The translations under genes and the position numbers were made by a program. 64,000 nt of DNA from Enterobacter kobei (lineage in GTDB: Bacteria > Pseudomonadota > Gammaproteobacteria > Enterobacterales > Enterobacteriaceae), in contig NZ_AP024590.1 of the NCBI RefSeq assembly GCF_018323985.1, positions 2,232,001 to 2,296,000 on the forward strand. Reading direction: 5' to 3'. Shown here in pieces: positions 51,127-60,878 of this stretch (its first letter is position 1; every line of letters begins with the position of its first letter). The notes under the pieces were generated by a model. The model worked only from the letters and a program-made list of their open reading frames with translations. It was not told where the DNA came from and did no database searches.

Positions 51127-53502
51127 TTACGGTAACGCGTAAGCAATAATGTAATCACCGCGATCCGGTGACTGACGTGCACCGCCCGCATTAATCACGA
51201 TGTACTGCTTACCGGTTTTCGGTGACACATAGGTCATCGGGCCGGACTGGCTGCCAACCGGCAGACGATCCTTCCAGATTTCTTTCCCGGTCGCCGTATC
51301 AAAGGCGCGCAGATAAAAATCCTGAGTACCCGCAAAGAACAGCAGGCCAGACTGCGTCGCCAGCGAGGCGCCCAGTGTTGGCATACCGATCGGGATCGGC
51401 AGGTGCATACGAATACCCAGTGGACCCGTATCTTTCACTGTGCCTACCGGCACCTGCCACACCAGCTTGCCGGATTTCAGATCGACCGCCGACATGGTAC
51501 CAAACGGCGGTTTCTGACACGGAATGCCGAGCGGGGACAGGAAACGTTCGCGCATCGCGCCAAACGGCGTACCGTCCATCGGCACAATACCCATCTCAAT
51601 ACCGCTGGCGTTTTTCGCCACATTGGCGCGCGGCACCATATAGTTCGCCAGCCCCAGACGCATATCGTTGACAAACATCAGGCTATTGTTCGGATCCACC
51701 GACACGCTGCCCCAGTTCATGCCACCCAGCGAGCCAGGGAATTGCAACGAGCGATCCAGACCCGGCGGGGTAAAGACGCCCTGATGACGCATCGCTTTAA
51801 ACTCGATACGGCACAGCAGCAGATCGACAGGCGTGGCCCCCCACATATCCGCTTCGGTCAGCGTCTGATTGCCGATCATCGGCATACCAACGGAATAGGG
51901 CTGCGTCGGGGAGTAACGTTCACCTTCCACATTACCCGCAGGCACCGGGCGCTCTTCCACTTTCGCCACCGGCTCACCGGTTACGCGGTTGAGCATAAAG
52001 ATCATGCCCTGTTTGCTGGTCTGCACCAGCACCGGCGTGGAGCCGCCTTTACCGTCCGGCAGATCGTAAAGTAACGGTTGCGACGGCAGGTCGAAGTCCC
52101 ACAGATCGTGGTGGGTGGTCTGATAATGCCAGCGCACCTGACCGGTGGTGGCGTCTACCGCAACAATTGACGAGCTGTATTTATCGTCAAGGGCTGTACG
52201 CTGGCCCGCCCAGAAGTCGGGAGTAGCGTTGCCGGTCGGCAGATAAATCAGGTTCAGTTTCGCGTCATAAGACATCGCTGACCAGACGTTCGGCGTACCG
52301 CGGGTATAGGTCTGGCCTTCCGGCGGCAGGCTGGTCAGCGCCGGGTTGCCCGGATCCCATGCCCAGGCCAGTTTCCCGGTATGCACATCATATGCACGTA
52401 CCACACCCGGCGGTTCGCCGGTGGAGAAGTTATCCGCCACGCGACCACCGACGACCACAACATTGCCGGCCACCAGCGGCGTGGAGGTTTGCTGGTAATA
52501 ACCGGGTTTGATTTCGCCCATGCCCACGCTGAGATCAACCACGCCATGATCGCCAAAATCATCACACAGTTTGCCGTTATCGGCGTTGATTGCCACCAGA
52601 CGCGCATCGGTGGTCGGCAGGAACAGACGACGCGGGCAGGCGGCAACCTGCGGGCTTTGTGCCGCTGCACTCTGCGCCTGCGTCTCTTCGTAATAGCCTA
52701 AACCGCGGCAGCGCTGCCAGTTAGGCGCGGTGGCTTTACTGTCGTAACGCCATTTTTCTTTGCCGCTGTCCACGTCCAGCGCCAGCACTTTGCTGTAGGG
52801 CGTACAGACAAACAGCGTGTCGCCAATCTGCAGCGGCGTGTTTTGATCTTCCGCGCCGGAGCCGTTGCTCTGCGGAATATCGCCGGTGTGGGCCACCCAT
52901 GCCACTTTCAGATCGTTAACGTTCTGCTTGTTGATTTGATCCAGCGCGGCAAAACGGTCGCCGTGGGTGGTATTCCCCCAGTGCTTCCAGTCTTTTTGCT
53001 GCTGACCGGGCGCGACCGGCTGTACCGGTACGTCTTCGCTTGCGCTGACCAGCGTCTGTGGTTTAAACATCCAGCCCGCGCTGACCAGCAACACCAGTGC
53101 CAGCACGGCCGCGACGCCAAAGGCGGGTTTTTTATTGATCGGCTGTGCCGTTTGCGCCGCGCGCAGGAAAGGCCACAGCAGAGCGGCGAGGAACGCCAGC
53201 ACGCCGAAGGTGAACAGACGTGAAAACAGCGGCCAGAATTCCCAGCCCGCATCGCTGATCGCCCAGATAATGGACGCGATAAATGCCAGCGCATACAGCA
53301 GGATCCCGCTGCTACGCGTTCTGATGATCAGCACGGCGGCGATAAGCATTACCGCACCCATCACCAGGAAGTAAGCACTGCCGCCAAGCGTGACGAGCTT
53401 AATGCCGGGAATACCTATTGCCAGGCCGATAACGATCATCAGCCCGGCAAGTAACCACTGCAGGAAACGAACCATCCCGCGCGGCCTGTTGCTTGTTACC
53501 AT
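51127..53502 (-). CDS. membrane-bound PQQ-dependent dehydrogenase (glucose/quinate type)
   Basis: 791 residues from the ATG at 53502 (AGGAG 6 bases upstream). Five N-terminal membrane helices (about 12-140) followed by an eight-bladed PQQ propeller with W-motif repeats: DLWDFDLPSQPLLYDLPDG, TGQVRWHYQTTHHDLWDF, GGMNWGSVSVDPN, ADMWGATPVD. It would oxidise a sugar or cyclic polyol in the periplasm and give electrons to ubiquinone. It is related to E. coli Gcd but clearly a different paralogue, so the substrate (glucose, quinate, shikimate, other) is open. No pqq synthesis genes are in the window. It is inserted between trg and ydcI. Confidence 0.88.
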   Translation of the reverse strand: MVTSNRPRGMVRFLQWLLAGLMIVIGLAIGIPGIKLVTLGGSAYFLVMGAVMLIAAVLIIRTRSSGILLYALAFIASIIWAISDAGWEFWPLFSRLFTFGVLAFLAALLWPFLRAAQTAQPINKKPAFGVAAVLALVLLVSAGWMFKPQTLVSASEDVPVQPVAPGQQQKDWKHWGNTTHGDRFAALDQINKQNVNDLKVAWVAHTGDIPQSNGSGAEDQNTPLQIGDTLFVCTPYSKVLALDVDSGKEKWRYDSKATAPNWQRCRGLGYYEETQAQSAAAQSPQVAACPRRLFLPTTDARLVAINADNGKLCDDFGDHGVVDLSVGMGEIKPGYYQQTSTPLVAGNVVVVGGRVADNFSTGEPPGVVRAYDVHTGKLAWAWDPGNPALTSLPPEGQTYTRGTPNVWSAMSYDAKLNLIYLPTGNATPDFWAGQRTALDDKYSSSIVAVDATTGQVRWHYQTTHHDLWDFDLPSQPLLYDLPDGKGGSTPVLVQTSKQGMIFMLNRVTGEPVAKVEERPVPAGNVEGERYSPTQPYSVGMPMIGNQTLTEADMWGATPVDLLLCRIEFKAMRHQGVFTPPGLDRSLQFPGSLGGMNWGSVSVDPNNSLMFVNDMRLGLANYMVPRANVAKNASGIEMGIVPMDGTPFGAMRERFLSPLGIPCQKPPFGTMSAVDLKSGKLVWQVPVGTVKDTGPLGIRMHLPIPIGMPTLGASLATQSGLLFFAGTQDFYLRAFDTATGKEIWKDRLPVGSQSGPMTYVSPKTGKQYIVINAGGARQSPDRGDYIIAYALP

Positions 53503-53568
53503 AACGTTCTCCTGAACACACCGATCCTCCGGATTTAGCGAACCAGACGGATAAATAAAACACTGCAT

Positions 53569-53724
53569 TTAGCGTAAAGAGGGGGGTTTTACTCACCATG
53601 GACGATTTTTATGAACCATATGGTGAATGGTTGACATGATAAAACTGTTAAATTGTTTTACGCAATTGTTAAAAATAAAATCAGCATTATTTGGCAATGA
53701 CGTCAGGGCGTTCAGGAGGTTTGT
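53569..53724. other. upstream region of the PQQ dehydrogenase
   Basis: AT-rich spacer with TCACCAT (53593-53599) and ATGGTGA (53620-53626) as inverted arms and an inner ACCATATGGT palindrome; a possible regulator site in front of the dehydrogenase gene. No gene is seen. Confidence 0.35.
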
Positions 53725-53797
53725 GTAGGCCCGGTAAGCCGGTGCCGCCGGAGAGGGTAAAGTTCAGGTAGGCCCGGCAAGCGTGCGCCGCCGGGCA
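53725..53797. repeat. two REP units
   Basis: GTAGGCCCGGTAAGCCGGTGCCGCCGG-type units at 53725-53752 and 53768-53797, in the same orientation, between the dehydrogenase promoter region and the end of the oxidoreductase gene. Confidence 0.8.
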
Positions 53798-53808
53798 GGG
53801 CTGGAGGA

Positions 53809-56106
53809 TCAGGCAATACGCAACGACGGACGCGCCTGCGCGGGCGTCACGGACACCGGGATCGATTTCGAGGTCGGCGTACCGGTCCCGTCACCGAAAC
53901 TGGTCAGTGGCACCAGCGGATTGGTTTCCGGGTAATAAGCCGCCAGATTGCCGCGCGGGATGTCATAAGACACCAGACGGAAATTCTCTACCTGACGCAG
54001 AATGCCGTCGCGGGAAGCGGTGGTGATATCGACCCGATCGCCATCGTTTAACCCGAGTGCCGCAATATCATCGGGATGCATAAACAGCACATCACGCTGA
54101 CCGTATACGCCGCGATAACGATCGTCCAGACCGTAAATGGTGGTGTTGTACTGGTCGTGGGAACGCAGCGTTTGCAGGACAAAGGGCGCGTCCCCTTCAG
54201 GGCAGATGGAAACCGGCAGCGGCGCGGCACTGAATTCCGCTTTGCCTGACGGCGTGTTGAATTTCAGCGCGGCAGCGGCATTGCCCAGCCAGAAACCGCC
54301 GGGTTCATCGCAGCGGGCGTTAAAGTTCTCAAAGCCGGGCAGGGTGGCGGCGATATGGTCGCGGATCAGCGAATAATCATCCGCCAGCGCCAGCCAGTTC
54401 AGCTTCTCATCCCCGAGCGCAGCGTGGGCAATATTCGCCACAATCGCCGTTTCTGAACGTTGCAAGGCGCTGAGCGGTTTGCCAATACCTTCAGAGGCAT
54501 GCACCATGCTGAAGGAATCCTCCACGGTAATAAACTGACGGCCACTGGCCTGCAGATCCTCTTCGGTGCGGCCCAGCGTCGGCAGGATCAGCGAGGCTTT
54601 ACCCGGCATCAGATGACTGCGGTTAAGCTTGGTGCTGATATAAACCGTCAGCCCGCACCGGCGCAATGCTTCATGGACGCGCGGGGTGTCCGGGGCCGCA
54701 GCGGCCAGATTACCGCCGAGAGCGATCAAGACTTTCACCTCGTCGCGCAGCATCGCTTCGATGGCTTCCACCGTATGGTGGCCTGGCTTGCGCGGCGGTT
54801 CAAAATTAAAGTGGCGCGCCAGGCTGTCAAGCAGCGCGGCGGGCGGCTTCTCGTCGATCCCCATGGTGCGGTTACCCTGCACATTACTGTGACCGCGCAC
54901 CGGACATAAACCCGCGCCGGGCTTGCCAAGATGGCCGCCAAGTAATTGCAGGTTGGTGATTTCCCGCACCGTGTCCAGCGAGTGTTTATGCTGGGTGATG
55001 CCCATCGCCCAGGTGCAGATCACCCGCTCCGCGTTCTGCCACACTGCGGCGGCGTCGCGCAGTTGCTGTTCAGTCAGACCCGACTGTTGCGTAATGGTGT
55101 CCCACGAGGTGGCATCGATTTGCGCAAACCACGCATCAATGCCGTGAGTGTGCTCATTGATAAAGGACTCGTCGAAAATTCCCGGCTGGCCTGCGGCAAG
55201 ACGCTGGCGTTGCGTTTCCAGCAACGCTTTCGCCATTCCGCGCACTGCCGCCATATCGCCGCCAAGATTTGGCTGATAGTAGGCGGAACTGATGGTGCCG
55301 GCTTTCGGCGTCACCAGCTCCAGCGGTTTTTGCGGATCGGCAAAACGCTCCAGGCCGCGCTCGCGCAGGGTATTAAAGGTGACGATTTGCGCGCCGTGAT
55401 CGGCGGCATGGCGCAGGCTGTGCAGCATACGCGGATGATTGGTGCCAGGGTTTTGTCCGAAGACGAAAATCGCACTGGCCTCGGCAAAGTCATCCAGATG
55501 GATGGTGCCCTTACCGACGCCAATGCTGCGTTTCAGCCCGGCACCGCTGGCCTCATGGCACATATTGGAGCAGTCAGGAAAATTATTGGTGCCAAGCATA
55601 CGGCCAAACAGCTGATAGAGATACGACGCTTCGTTGCTGGCCCGACCGGAGGTATAAAGTTCCAGCTGGTCAGGGTGCGCCATGGCGTGCAGATGCTGCG
55701 CAATCAACGCCCAGGCATCCTCCCAGCTTATCGGCTCATAGCGATCGCTGTCGGGGTTATAACTTAGCGGCTCGGTGAGGCGGCCCTGGTATTCCAGAAA
55801 ATAGTCGCTCTGCGCGTTGAGGGCGCTGACGCTGTGTTGCGCAAAAAACTGGGCGTCAACTTCACGGCGCGTCGCTTCCCACGTCACGGCTTTCGCGCCG
55901 TTTTCGCAGAAACTGAAGGTACTTTTATTGTCGTCGCCCCATGCACAGCCGGGACAGTCAAAACCGCGGGCTTTGTTCATCCGCAGCAGGTTGCGCATAT
56001 TGCTGAGGGCGTTTTTGCTGTCCATCACGAAGCGGGTGGTGGCTTCAAGGGAGCCCAGACCACCGGCAGCAGCGTGGTAGGGTTTTATGGCGGTTTTGAA
56101 TTTCAT
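53809..56106 (-). CDS. molybdopterin oxidoreductase, FdhF/YdeP family
   Basis: 765 residues from the ATG at 56106 (AGGAAG upstream); the frame extends further but without similarity. It aligns along its length with E. coli YdeP (GFDCPGCAWGDD, FYTSGRASNEAS-like LYTSGRASNEASYLYQLFGR, NNFPDCSNMCHEASGAGLKRSIGVGKGT, GHSNVQGNRTMGI, RSHDQYNTTIYGLDDRYRGVYGQRD). It lacks a signal peptide and the full ferredoxin-type cysteine set of formate dehydrogenases. YdeP is tied to acid resistance; its substrate is unknown. This is a paralogue. It lies between the PQQ dehydrogenase and ydcI, all on the minus strand. Confidence 0.85.
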   Translation of the reverse strand: MKFKTAIKPYHAAAGGLGSLEATTRFVMDSKNALSNMRNLLRMNKARGFDCPGCAWGDDNKSTFSFCENGAKAVTWEATRREVDAQFFAQHSVSALNAQSDYFLEYQGRLTEPLSYNPDSDRYEPISWEDAWALIAQHLHAMAHPDQLELYTSGRASNEASYLYQLFGRMLGTNNFPDCSNMCHEASGAGLKRSIGVGKGTIHLDDFAEASAIFVFGQNPGTNHPRMLHSLRHAADHGAQIVTFNTLRERGLERFADPQKPLELVTPKAGTISSAYYQPNLGGDMAAVRGMAKALLETQRQRLAAGQPGIFDESFINEHTHGIDAWFAQIDATSWDTITQQSGLTEQQLRDAAAVWQNAERVICTWAMGITQHKHSLDTVREITNLQLLGGHLGKPGAGLCPVRGHSNVQGNRTMGIDEKPPAALLDSLARHFNFEPPRKPGHHTVEAIEAMLRDEVKVLIALGGNLAAAAPDTPRVHEALRRCGLTVYISTKLNRSHLMPGKASLILPTLGRTEEDLQASGRQFITVEDSFSMVHASEGIGKPLSALQRSETAIVANIAHAALGDEKLNWLALADDYSLIRDHIAATLPGFENFNARCDEPGGFWLGNAAAALKFNTPSGKAEFSAAPLPVSICPEGDAPFVLQTLRSHDQYNTTIYGLDDRYRGVYGQRDVLFMHPDDIAALGLNDGDRVDITTASRDGILRQVENFRLVSYDIPRGNLAAYYPETNPLVPLTSFGDGTGTPTSKSIPVSVTPAQARPSLRIA

Positions 56107-56237
56107 CGGTTCTTCCTGACAGCGGGTTGCTGAAGAATGAGAGTAATGTGCTTTACAACAACCCTTAATCAACAACTTTCTATTATCACACAATTAACGA
56201 AAACTTCATAAATTGCGCAACAGGAAGAACGCCGGTA

Positions 56238-57161
56238 TTACTCCGGCATCGATTTACGAATGGCGCTGAGCAGCGTTTGCGCACCGGCAGAGAGCGTGGC
56301 GTCAATGCGGGTAATGATACCGATCGGTTCACCCGCGCCGTGGGTTGGCACCGGCAGGGCGACCAGCGCCCCCTGGCGCAGATCGTCCTTCACCGCGCCG
56401 GACGGCACGAACCACACATAATCATATTCTACCGTTAACTGGCGGGAGAGGGAGGCAGAGAGCGTTTCGATACAGCCAGTCGGCAGTGTACAGCCCTGAG
56501 TGGCGAGCAGCGCTTCGGTGTGCTGGCGCGGGGCCGTACCTTCCGGCGCGACCACCACCGGCCAGGAGAGCACGCGGCTTAAGGTCACGGTGTCCTGCAA
56601 CAGCGGATGACGCGGACGCACCACCAGTTTCAGTGATTCGAGAAACAGCAGTTCGTAGTTCAGCCCGCTCATCAGCTCTGGATCGGACATGCGGCCGATA
56701 CCAATATCCAGCTCGCCAGTTTTTAATCCCGCCAGCAGCATCGGGTTATTCATGGTGCCAACCTGAATAGTGATGTCCGGCAGATGAGGATGAAACTCGC
56801 CGATTACCGTTGGCAGGATCCCCAGCGCGGCCGTAGGGAGCGCGCCGATGCGCACCACATCCGATTTCACGCCTTCTTTGCGCGTGAGGGATTGCCCGGC
56901 GGAATTCACCGCTTCCAGGACGCGCACCGCATGGCTGAGAAACTGCTCGCCGACCAGCGTTAACTGCGCGCCCATGCGTCCGCGATCGAATAACCGTGTG
57001 CCGGTGAGCTGCTCCAGTTCATTCAGCGTTTTAGATAACGCCGGCTGGCTCAGGTTAAGGGTTTCAGCCGCACGCCCCAGGGTTCCCTGTTGAGCGACGG
57101 CGACAAACGTATGTAGATGGCGCAGACGAATGCGCTGACTGAACAGACCATTTTTTTCCAT
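56238..57161 (-). CDS. ydcI: LysR-type regulator YdcI
   Basis: 307 residues from the ATG at 57161, the E. coli length, with an N-terminus nearly identical to E. coli YdcI (FSQRIRLRHLHTFVAVAQQGTLGRAAETLNLSQPALSKTLNELEQLTG). PcaQ/GbpR-like subgroup. The effector domain includes the ETLSASLSRQLTVEYDYVWFVPSGAVKDDLR segment. In Salmonella and E. coli YdcI is linked to pH and acid stress and acetate metabolism. It diverges from ydcJ, as in E. coli. The frame continues upstream to 57512 but that is not coding by any evidence. Confidence 0.94.
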   Translation of the reverse strand: MEKNGLFSQRIRLRHLHTFVAVAQQGTLGRAAETLNLSQPALSKTLNELEQLTGTRLFDRGRMGAQLTLVGEQFLSHAVRVLEAVNSAGQSLTRKEGVKSDVVRIGALPTAALGILPTVIGEFHPHLPDITIQVGTMNNPMLLAGLKTGELDIGIGRMSDPELMSGLNYELLFLESLKLVVRPRHPLLQDTVTLSRVLSWPVVVAPEGTAPRQHTEALLATQGCTLPTGCIETLSASLSRQLTVEYDYVWFVPSGAVKDDLRQGALVALPVPTHGAGEPIGIITRIDATLSAGAQTLLSAIRKSMPE

Positions 57162-57459
57162 AAGTAATGTTAAAAACAGAGCGTGTCCGCTGACAAGAGA
57201 AGTTGTTGAATATTGATAACCTGCTAGCAAAATATTATTAACATTTAATCTATTTGACTTACAACTGCTTATTGCGCAACGCGGGGGCTGACGGCGTCTG
57301 ACCGGCGGAAAACCAAGGGCGGCTGTACATAATGTTTTGTTATGTAAGCCGACGCCCGGACGAGGCGGGGCCCGGCCAGGATCACACTTTCTAAATTCTT
57401 CCCGCACGGCCCTGTTGCCTTCTCTACACTCCAGATATATCAACCAGAGGCATGACAAT

Positions 57460-58803
57460 ATGGCAAGCAACATCACGGCAGATGACATTCGGGAAGACTT
57501 TTCGCAGGCCATGTCGACGATGTATCAGCAAGAAGTTCCGCAGTACGGCACGCTGCTGGAACTGGTGGCCGATGTAAACCTGGCGGTGCTGGAGCAAAAT
57601 CCGCGCCTGCATGAACAACTGGCGAACGCTGATGAACTGGCGCGGCTGAACGTCGAGCGCCACGGTGCGATCCGCGTCGGCAGGGCGTCGGAACTGGCGA
57701 CGCTGCGGCGTATGTTTGCCATTATGGGTATGCATCCGGTCAGCTATTACGATCTCTCCCAGGCTGGTGTGCCGGTGCACTCCACGGCCTTCAGGCCGAT
57801 TGACGACGCCGCGCTGCTGAAAAACCCGTTTCGCGTTTTCACCTCGCTGCTGCGCCTCGATTTGATTGAAAATCCCGATCTGCGGGAGCGAGCAGCGGCG
57901 ATCCTCGCCACGCGGAACATCTTTACCCCGCGCTGTCTGGCGCTCATCGAACGTTATGAACAGCAGGGGGAATTCACCGCCGCCGAAGCCCGCGAATTTG
58001 TGCGCGAGGCGCTGGAAACGTTCCGCTGGCATCAGCATGCTACTGTCGATCACGCCACCTATCATGCGCTGCACAATGAGCACCGGCTGATCGCCGATGT
58101 GGTGTGCTTCCCCGGCTGCCATATCAACCATTTAACGCCGCGCACGCTGGATATCGATCATGTGCAGTCGCTGATGCCGGAGTACGGCATCGAACCGAAA
58201 GTCCTGATTGAAGGCCCGCCGCGCCGGGATGTGCCGTTGCTGTTGCGGCAGACCAGTTTCAAAGCGCTGGAAGAGCCGGTGCTGTTCGCCGGCGAAGAGC
58301 AGGGGACGCACACCGCGCGCTTTGGCGAAATCGAACAGCGCGGCGTGGCGCTGACGCCGAAAGGCCGCGCGCTGTACGATCGTCTGCTGGCAGAGGCGGG
58401 TACCGGCAAAGACAATCTTAATCACCAGCTGCATCTCCAGGCGGTGTTTAAAGCCTTCCCGGACAGCGAAATGCTGCTGCGCCATCAGGGGCTGGCTTAT
58501 TTCCGCTATCGTCTGACACCCACCGGTGAAGCGCATCGCCAGGCGATACATCCCGGTGACGATCCCCAGCCGTTAATCGAGCGCGGCTGGATCACCGCCC
58601 AGCCCATTATTTATGAAGACTTTCTGCCGGTCAGCGCGGCGGGCATTTTCCAGTCGAATCTGGGGAATGAAACTCAGCAGCACCGTCACGGCAATGCCAG
58701 CCGGGAAGCCTTCGAACAGGCGCTCGGCTGCGCGGTACTGGATGAGTTCACGCTCTATCAGGCGGCGGAGGATCGCAGTAAACAGCGTTGCGGTCTGCTG
58801 TAA
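57460..58803 (+). CDS. ydcJ: 2-oxoadipate dioxygenase/decarboxylase family protein (HglS-like)
   Basis: 447 residues from the ATG at 57460, the E. coli YdcJ length. DUF1338/HglS family of iron(II)-dependent enzymes; a histidine and arginine in ERHGAIRVG (His68, Arg72) and the histidine in CHINHLTPRTLDID fit the metal and substrate sites described for HglS, which turns 2-oxoadipate into D-2-hydroxyglutarate in lysine breakdown. The E. coli protein has not been assigned with certainty, so the substrate is inferred. AGAGG lies before the start. In E. coli opgD follows; here a carboxylesterase does. Confidence 0.88.
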   Translation: MASNITADDIREDFSQAMSTMYQQEVPQYGTLLELVADVNLAVLEQNPRLHEQLANADELARLNVERHGAIRVGRASELATLRRMFAIMGMHPVSYYDLSQAGVPVHSTAFRPIDDAALLKNPFRVFTSLLRLDLIENPDLRERAAAILATRNIFTPRCLALIERYEQQGEFTAAEAREFVREALETFRWHQHATVDHATYHALHNEHRLIADVVCFPGCHINHLTPRTLDIDHVQSLMPEYGIEPKVLIEGPPRRDVPLLLRQTSFKALEEPVLFAGEEQGTHTARFGEIEQRGVALTPKGRALYDRLLAEAGTGKDNLNHQLHLQAVFKAFPDSEMLLRHQGLAYFRYRLTPTGEAHRQAIHPGDDPQPLIERGWITAQPIIYEDFLPVSAAGIFQSNLGNETQQHRHGNASREAFEQALGCAVLDEFTLYQAAEDRSKQRCGLL

Positions 58804-58845
58804 ACCAGCTACGCTGATGGACTGAATAGCAAGAGGAATGCGCTT

Positions 58846-60354
58846 ATGGAAAATCCCTCCACGCCGGTGGCGGAAACCCGCCTGGGAACAGTTATTGGCC
58901 TCGCAGAAAACGGACTGCATGTCTGGCGGGGCATTCCCTATGCCGCGCCGCCGGTCGGGGATCGCCGCTGGCGCGCACCCCAGCCGCTGACGGCATGGCA
59001 AACCCCACGCGTCGCTGACACCTTTTCGCCTTCCAGCTGGCAGAGCAGTGAATACTGCCGCGCGCTGGGCGGCGGCGATCCGGGCGAGTTCTCGGAAGAC
59101 TGCCTGTATCTCAATATCTGGTCCCCTGCGGTACGTCGCGAGCCGTTACCGGTGATGGTCTGGCTGCACGGTGGCGGTTTCACCATCGGCGCGGGCGGTC
59201 TGCCGCCGTATAACGGCAGCGCGCTGGCACGACGGGATGTGGTGATCGTCACCCTTAATTACCGCCTCGGGCATCTGGGCTTCTTTGCGCATCCGGCGCT
59301 GGAAGAGGACGCGGGCGAGCGGGTATATAACTTCGCGCTGCTCGATCAGATCGCTGCCCTGCGCTGGGTGAAAGAGAACATCCATGCCTTTGGGGGCGAT
59401 GCGCAAAACGTCACCCTGTTCGGTGAATCGGCGGGCGCACGCAGCGCGTTATCCTTGCTGGTATCGCCGCTGGCAAAAGATCTGTTCCACAAAGCCATTA
59501 TTCAGAGCGGTTATGCGTTGCCTGATACGCCGCGCCGTACCGCGCTGGCGAAGGGCAAAGCGCTGGCGGAACATCTGGGGCTGGCAGATGCCACGGCGGA
59601 ACAACTTCGCGCCATTCCGGCGGAAGAACTGTGGCCGCTGGCCGCGCCGCATAATATTGCACCGGTGCCCATTGTCGGCGATGCGGTATTGCCGGAGCCG
59701 ATGCTGGAGTCTTTCTTCCATGCAAGGCAGCATCCAATGCCGGTGATGATTGGCTCCAACAGCGATGAGGCCAGCGTTATGTCAGTGTTTGGTGTCGACC
59801 TGGCGGGGGAGATCGAGAAGCTGCGCCGTCAGCGTCGTTTTGGCCTTGGACTCATCAAACTGCTCTATCCGGGCATTAAAGGCGATACCGAGCTGGGTCG
59901 CCAGGTGTGCCGCGATATGGCCTTTACCACCATGGGATTTGTGGTGATGCAGGCGCAGCAGCGCATTGGTCAGCCGTGCTGGCGCTACTGGTTCGATTAT
60001 GTGGCAGAGGCCGAGCACGACACCTATCCGCATGGGGCCTGGCACGGCAACGATGTGCCTTACGTGTTCGATACGCTCGGCGAAATTTTGCCGTCACGGG
60101 ACTACGTGACAGAAAACGACCTGAAATTTGCCGCCCAGGTGGCGGATTACTGGGTTAACTTTGCACGTCACGCCAGCCTGAGCTGCACTGCGCTGGAGGG
60201 TCCGGTGCGCTGGCAGGCCAGCGTGCGCGGTAAAGACCGCCTGTTACGCATCGGGATGAATAAATATGCCGGATTTAAGCTGGTGAACCGCTTTATGCGC
60301 GCGCGCATGGAGCTGTTTAAACGCGTGATGCACCAGCACGTCAGTCTGGAGTAG
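58846..60354 (+). CDS. type-B carboxylesterase
   Basis: 502 residues. Carboxylesterase/cholinesterase family: oxyanion hole HGGGF, nucleophile elbow GESAGA (Ser near 190), the EDCLYLNIWSP signature, and NSDEAS and HGNDVPYVF segments holding the acid and histidine. There is no signal peptide. It resembles p-nitrobenzyl esterases of uncertain natural substrate. It begins 42 bases after ydcJ with AGAGGA upstream, so cotranscription is likely. Its last codons lie inside a 33-base repeat whose other copy is at the end of the LysR gene 538 bases on. Confidence 0.9.
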   Translation: MENPSTPVAETRLGTVIGLAENGLHVWRGIPYAAPPVGDRRWRAPQPLTAWQTPRVADTFSPSSWQSSEYCRALGGGDPGEFSEDCLYLNIWSPAVRREPLPVMVWLHGGGFTIGAGGLPPYNGSALARRDVVIVTLNYRLGHLGFFAHPALEEDAGERVYNFALLDQIAALRWVKENIHAFGGDAQNVTLFGESAGARSALSLLVSPLAKDLFHKAIIQSGYALPDTPRRTALAKGKALAEHLGLADATAEQLRAIPAEELWPLAAPHNIAPVPIVGDAVLPEPMLESFFHARQHPMPVMIGSNSDEASVMSVFGVDLAGEIEKLRRQRRFGLGLIKLLYPGIKGDTELGRQVCRDMAFTTMGFVVMQAQQRIGQPCWRYWFDYVAEAEHDTYPHGAWHGNDVPYVFDTLGEILPSRDYVTENDLKFAAQVADYWVNFARHASLSCTALEGPVRWQASVRGKDRLLRIGMNKYAGFKLVNRFMRARMELFKRVMHQHVSLE

Positions 60355-60373
60355 CCGCCAGCAGGGTATCGCG
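60341..60373. repeat. 33-bp direct repeat, copy 1 (before nudI)
   Basis: Identical at 32 of 33 positions to 60879-60911. On the minus strand it encodes RDTLLAATPD and stop, the end of the LysR gene; on the plus strand it contains the esterase stop codon. Confidence 0.95.
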
Positions 60374-60452
60374 TAAGAGGGTGCCTGGTCGCAAAATTGG
60401 GACAGTTTTTCTGATAAAGTGGTGAAGAAGCCATTGATATTAAGGAGATAAA

Positions 60453-60878
60453 ATGCGCCAGCGAGTAATTGTATGTCCGGTGATCCAGAATAACGGCGAG
60501 TATCTGTTGTGCAAGATGGCCGCCGATCGGGGTGTTTTCCCCGGACAATGGGCGTTACCGGGCGGCGGCATGGAGCCTGGGGAAACGATGGAAATCGCGC
60601 TCAGGCGTGAAATCAGGGAAGAATTAGGAGAGCGTCTCGATATTACGGATATTCAGCCCTGGGCGTTTCGTGATGATGTGCGAACCAAAACCTACCCGGA
60701 CGGCACTACCGAAGAGATTTACATGATTTACCTCATCTTCGACTGCATAACCGCCAACCGCGACATCACCTTTAATGAAGAATTCGAAGAGGTGATGTGG
60801 GTGTCAGCGGACGCGCTGAAAGCGCTGGATCTGAACGAAGCCACCCGCATTACCTTTAAACAGAAAGAACTGCTTTAG
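60453..60878 (+). CDS. nudI: nucleoside triphosphatase NudI
   Basis: 141 residues, as in E. coli NudI. The Nudix box is complete: GGGMEPGETMEIALRREIREELGE. It hydrolyses (deoxy)pyrimidine triphosphates, notably dUTP, dTTP and dCTP. AAGGAG lies 6 bases before the ATG. In E. coli nudI is far away near the arn operon; here it stands between the esterase and a LysR gene, bracketed by the 33-base direct repeat, and its stop codon abuts copy 2. That suggests the segment was inserted here. Confidence 0.94.
   Translation: MRQRVIVCPVIQNNGEYLLCKMAADRGVFPGQWALPGGGMEPGETMEIALRREIREELGERLDITDIQPWAFRDDVRTKTYPDGTTEEIYMIYLIFDCITANRDITFNEEFEEVMWVSADALKALDLNEATRITFKQKELL

Noticed and set aside
57162..57512. 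In-frame upstream extension of ydcI
   Set aside because: The ATG at 57161 reproduces the E. coli start; the extension runs through the divergent promoter region and into ydcJ.
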